Origin: Theodoxus fluviatilis
Lineage: Eukaryota > Mollusca > Gastropoda > Cycloneritida > Neritidae
DNA length: 18,723 bases
Reading direction: 5' to 3'
NCBI GenBank assembly: GCA_034096865.1
Contig: JAWQFJ010001329.1
Span: forward strand, 50,001 to 68,723
In this document: piece after piece, positions 13,724 through 18,723 of the stretch
Layout: every line of letters begins with the position of its first letter
How positions within the stretch are numbered: the first letter of the stretch is position 1
The notes under the pieces: generated by a model
The model's input: the letters and a program-made list of their open reading frames with translations, nothing else
Told to the model about the DNA's origin: nothing
Database searches by the model: none
Translations under genes and position numbers: made by a program

Positions 13724-16700
13724 CCACAGTCTACTATCCACAGTCTACTACCCACAGTCTACTACCCACAGCCTACTATCCACAGTCTACTATCCACAGT
13801 CTACTACCCACAGTCTACTACCCACAGTCTACTACCCACAGCCTACTACCAACAGTCTACTATCCACAGTCTACTACCCACAGTCTACTATCCACAGTCT
13901 ACTACCCACAGTCTACTACCCACAGTCTACTAACCACAGTCTACTACCCACAGTCTACTATCCACAGTCTACTACCCACAGTCTACTACCCACAGTCTAC
14001 TACCCACAGTCTACTATCCACAGTCTACTACCCACAGTCTACTACCCACAGTCTACTATCCACAGTCTACTATCCACAGTCTACTACCCACAGTCTACTA
14101 CCCACAGTCTACTACCCACAGTCTACTATCCACAGCCTACTACCCACAGTCTACTACCCACAGTCTACTATCCACAGTCTACTACCCACAGTCTACTACC
14201 CACAGTCTACTATCCACAGTCTACTATCCACAGTCTACTACCCACAGTCTACTATCCACAGTCTACTACCCACAGTCTACTACCCACAGTCTACTACCCA
14301 CAGTCTACTACCCACAGTCTACTATCCACAGTCTACTACCCACAGTCTACTACCCACAGTCTACTATCCACAGTCTACTATCCACAGTCTACTACCCACA
14401 GTCTACTATCCACAGTCTACTACCCACAGTCTACTACCCACAGTCTACTACCCACAGTCTACTATCCACAGTCTACTATCCACAGTCTACTACCCCTACT
14501 ACCCACAGTCTACTACCCACAGTCTACTACCCACAGTCTACTACCCACAGTCTACTACCCACAGTCTACTACCCACAGTCTACTACCCACAGTCTACTAT
14601 CCACAGTCTACTATCCACAGTCTACTACCCACAGTCTACTACCCACAGTCTACTACCCACAGTCTACTATCCACAGTCTACTACCCACAGTCTACTACCC
14701 ACAGTCTACTATCCACAGTCTACTACCCACAGTCTACTACCCACAGTCTACTACCCACAGTCTACTATCCACAGTCTACTACCACAGTCTACTACCCACA
14801 GTCTACTATCCACAGTCTACTACCCACAGTCTACTACCCACAGTCTACTACCCACAGTCTACTACCCACAGTCTACTATCCACAGTCTACTACCCACAGT
14901 CTACTACCCACAGTCTACTATCCACAGTCTACTATCCACAGTCTACTACCCACAGTCTACTATCCACAGTCTACTATCCACAGTCTACTACCCACAGTCT
15001 ACTACCCACAGTCTACTACCCACAGTCTACTACCCACAGTCTACTACCCACAGTCTACTACCCACAGTCTACTACCCACAGTCTACTATCCACAGTCTAC
15101 TACCCACAGTCTACTACCCACAGTCTACTACCCACAGTCTACTATCCACAGTCTACTACCCACAGTCTACTACCCACAGTCTACTATCCACATCCTACTA
15201 TCCACAGTCTACTACCCACAGTCTACTATCCACAGTCTACTACCCACAGTCTACTACCCACAGCCTACTACCCACAGTCTACTACCCACAGTCTACTACC
15301 CACAGTCTACTACCCACAGTCTACTACCCACAGTCTACTACCCACAGTCTACTACCCACAGTCTACTACCCACAGTCTACTACCCACAGTCTACTACCCA
15401 CAGTCTACTATCCACAGCCTACTACCCACAGTCTACTACCCACAGTCTACTACCCACAGTCTACTATCCACAGCCTACTACCCACAGTCTACTACCCACA
15501 GTCTACTACCCACAGTCTACTACCCACAGTCTACTACCCACAGTCTACTACCCACAGCCTACTACCCACAGTCTACTACCCACAGTCTACTACCCACAGT
15601 CTACTACCCACAGTCTACTACCCACAGTCTACTACCCACAGTCTACTACCCACAGTCTACTACCCACAGTCTACTATCCACAGTCTACTACCCACAGTCT
15701 ACTACCCACAGTCTACTACCCACAGTCTACTACCCACAGCCTACTACCCACAGTCTACTACCCACAGTCTACTACCCACAGTCTACTATCCACAGCCTAC
15801 TACCCACAGTCTACTACCCACAGTCTACTACCCACAGTCTACTACCCACAGTCTACTACCCACAGTCTACTACCCACAGTCTACTATCCACAGTCTACTA
15901 TCCACAGTCTACTACCCACAGTCTACTACCCACAGTCTACTACCCACAGTCTACTACCAACTACTACCACAGTCTACTACCCACAGCCTACTACCCACAG
16001 TCTACTACCCACAGTCTACTACCCACAGTCTACTATCCACAGCCTACTACCCACAGTCTACTACCCACAGTCTACTACCCACAGTCTACTACCCACAGTC
16101 TACTATCCACAGTCTACTATCCACAGTCTACTACCCACAGTCTACTACCCACAGTCTACTACCCACAGTCTACTACCCACAGTCTACTACCCACAGTCTA
16201 CTATCCACAGTCTACTATCCACAGTCTACTAATCACAGTCTACTACCCACAGTCTACTACCCACAGCCTACTACCCACAGTCTACTACCCACAGTCTACT
16301 ACCCACAGTCTACTACCCACAGTCTACTACCCACAGTCTACTACCCACAGTCTACTACCCACAGTCTACTACCCACAGTCTACTAACCACAGCCTACTAT
16401 CCACAGTCTACTACCCACAGTCTACTACCCACAGTCTACTACCCACAGTCTACTACCCACAGTCTACTACCCACAGTCTACTATCCACAGTCTACTACCC
16501 ACAGTCTACTACCCACAGTCTACTACCCACAGCCTACTACCCACAGTCTACTACCCACAGTCTACTACCCACAGTCTACTACCCACAGTCTACTACCCAC
16601 AGTCTACTATCCACAGTCTACTACCCACAGTCTACTACCCACAGTCTACTATCCACAGCCTACTACCCACAGCCTACTACCCACAGTCTACTACCCACAG

Positions 16701-18598
16701 TCTACTACCCACAGCCTACTACCCACAGTCTACTACCCACAGTCTACTACCCACAGTCTACTACCCACAGTCTACTACCCACAGTCTACTACCCACAGTC
16801 TACTACCCACAGTCTACTACCCACAGTCTACTACCACAGTCTACTACCCACAGTCTACTATCCACAGTCTACTACCCACAGTCTACTACCCACAGTCTAC
16901 TACCCACAGTCTACTATCCACAGTCTACTACCCACAGTCTACTATCCACAGTCTACTACCCACAGTCTACTACCCACAGTCTACTACCCACAGCCTACTA
17001 CCCACAGTCTACTACCCACAGTCTACTACCCACAGTCTACTATCCACAGTCTACTACCCACAGTCTACTACCCACAGTCTACTACCCACAGTCTACTATC
17101 CACAGTCTACTATCCACAGTCTACTATCCACAGTCTACTACCCACAGTCTACTATCCACAGCCTACTATCCACAGTCTACTACCCACAGCCTACTACCCA
17201 CAGTCTACTACCCACAGTCTACTACCCACAGTCTACTATCCACAGTCTACTACCCACAGCCTACTACCCACAGTCTACTACCCACAGTCTACTACCCACA
17301 GTCTACTACCCACAGTCTACTATCCACAGTCTACTACCCACAGTCTACTATCCACAGTCTACTACCCACAGTCTACTATCCACAGCCTACTACCCACAGT
17401 CTACTATCCACAGTCTACTAACCACAGTCTACTACCCACAGTCTACTATCCACAGTCTACTATCCACAGTCTACTATCCACAGTCTACTACCCACAGCCT
17501 ACTACCCACAGTCTACTATCCACAGTCTACTATCCACAGTCTACTACGTTACCACAGCTCTAACCAACTACTCCACAGTCTACTATCCACAGTCCTACTA
17601 ACCACAGTCTACTACCCACAGTCTACTACCACAGTCTACTACCACAGTCTACTATCCAGTACAAAAGTCTACTACCCACAGTCTACTACCACAGCCTACA
17701 TACATACATACATACTATCCACAGCATACTACCCACAGTCTACTATCCACAGCATACTACCCACAGTCTACTACCCACAGCCTACTACCCACAGTCTACT
17801 ATCCACAGTCTACTATCCATAGTCTACTATACACAGTCTACTATCCCCAGTCTACTACCCACAGTCTACTATCCACAGCCTACTACCCACAGTCTACTAC
17901 CCACAGCCTACTACCCACAGTCTACTATCCACAGTCTACTATCCACAGTCTACTATCCACAGTCTACTATCCACAGTCTACTATCCACAGCCTACTACCC
18001 ACAGTCTACTATCCACAGCCTACTATCCATAGTCTACTGCCCACAGTCTACTATCCACAGCCTATTATCCACAGCCTTCCATCCACAGTTTACTACCCAC
18101 AGTTTACTATCCACAGTCTACTATCCACAGCCTATTATCCACAGCCTACTATCCACAGTCTACTATCCACATCCTATTATTCACAGCCTACTATCCACAG
18201 CTTACTAACCATAGTCTACCACAGTCTGCTATCCGCAGTCTTCTTTCCAGTCTATTACCCACAGTCTACTATCCACATCCTATTATCCACAGCCTACTGT
18301 CCACAGCCTACTAACCATAGTCTACCACAGTCTACTATCCACAGTCTACTATCCACAGCCTATTATCCACAGTCTACTATCCACAGTCTGCTATCCACAG
18401 TCTACTATCCACAGTCTACTATCTGCAGTCTTCTTTCCAGTCTACTGTCAACAGTATACTATCTGCAGTCTGCTATCCACAGCCTACTATCCATAGTCTA
18501 CTAACAACAGTCTGCTAACCGCAGTCTTCTTTCCAGTCTGCTGTTTACAGTATACTATCCACGGTGTACTGTCCACAGTCTACTGTTCACAGTCTACA
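13724..18598 (+). repeat. 14-bp minisatellite (CCACAGTCTACTAC)n, roughly 345 units
   Basis: Units of 14 bp with frequent C/T (ACCCAC or ATCCAC) and T/C (CAGTCT or CAGCCT) changes. Length divided by 14 gives about 348, and several indels occur (for example near 14496, 14781, 15957 and 16833). Up to about 17530 the units are nearly uniform. From there to 18598 they decay, with truncated units, a CATACATACATA insert near 17700 and variant units ending TTCTTTCCAG. The + strand has few stops because 14 x 3 = 42 bp closes a frame, so long open frames here are artefacts. Confidence 0.98.
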
Positions 18599-18723
18599 AT
18601 CCGCTATCAGCTACCTCTACTATCTCCTTTCTATAATGTATGCATATTTCGGATCTACTCTCTGAACGTTTAGGCCCTTTTTTATATGCGGGTTTCTGCG
18701 GGGAAATTTGCATATTCAATTTT

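Larger units (their letters stand above)
13570..18723 (+). other. Intron 12 (5' part), at least 5.1 kb
   Basis: Begins GTATTG, followed by a CT-rich tract, a 6-base N gap and a very long 14-bp minisatellite. The last ~125 bases (18599-18723) are non-repetitive and AT-rich, and I see nothing in them. No exon encoding the expected cysteine motifs is visible. Confidence 0.8.

Noticed and set aside
13581..16232. 883-residue open frame with the repeat STTHSLLPTVYYPQ
   Set aside because: It is the translation of the 14-bp minisatellite (three units = 42 bp = 14 codons), crosses the N gap and starts in a CT tract. All + frames are nearly open for the same reason. It is intronic.
18599..18723. Possible exon 13 after the satellite
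   Set aside because: Its translations show no cysteine pattern or similarity to the Rev3 C-terminus, and no convincing acceptor with downstream coding sequence is present.

Overview
This is a eukaryotic genomic window. On the + strand it carries 12 consecutive internal exons (610-13569) of one gene, the catalytic subunit of DNA polymerase zeta (REV3 / REV3L), a family B translesion polymerase. All exon borders are GT-AG and every reading phase closes. Joined, they give 1,677 nt = 559 codons without a stop, from the degenerate exonuclease-like region through polymerase motif A (exon 3), motif B (exon 7), motif C YGDTDS (split between exons 8 and 9), the KKRY motif (exon 9) and the thumb (exons 10-12). 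The 5' part of the gene and the C-terminal cysteine motifs lie outside the window. I see no other protein gene and no RNA gene.

The exons are rich in G/C at third codon positions. The introns are AT-richer and full of simple repeats: TG/CA, CT, CATA, GTT, a 24-base G run and several minisatellites. The REV3L-like gene structure, the AGGTCA-type repeats at the left end and the heavy satellite load suggest a marine or lophotrochozoan invertebrate, perhaps a mollusc. That assignment is tentative.

Layout: 1-609, upstream intron with TCAAGGTCA-type repeats and a TG tract; 610-4343, exons 1-6 with ordinary-sized introns, including two inverted copies of a dispersed element (introns 1 and 3); 4344-8484, intron 6, dominated by a 34-bp minisatellite of about 90 units; 8485-12287, exons 7-10; 12925-13569, exons 11-12; 13570-18723, start of intron 12, almost entirely a 14-bp minisatellite of roughly 345 units interrupted by a 6-N gap.

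The most striking signal is that four consecutive introns (6, 7, 8, 9) each contain tandem copies of the 3' splice site of the exon that follows, in at least three cases with the first bases of that exon. The copies run straight into the genuine acceptor. Intron 6 has about 90 units of 34 bp, intron 7 about 6 units of 48-50 bp, intron 8 three units of 81-86 bp and intron 9 one extra 45-bp unit. Splicing to any copy I checked would put a stop codon in frame within 1 to 10 codons. In intron 6 the copied AG overlaps a perfect GTAAGT donor core, and the stop TAA is the first codon. The other eight acceptors in the window show nothing comparable. This looks like repeated, locus-specific tandem duplication of acceptor sites. 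It may be neutral, or it may form a field of decoy or poison splice sites in the part of the gene that encodes the polymerase active site.
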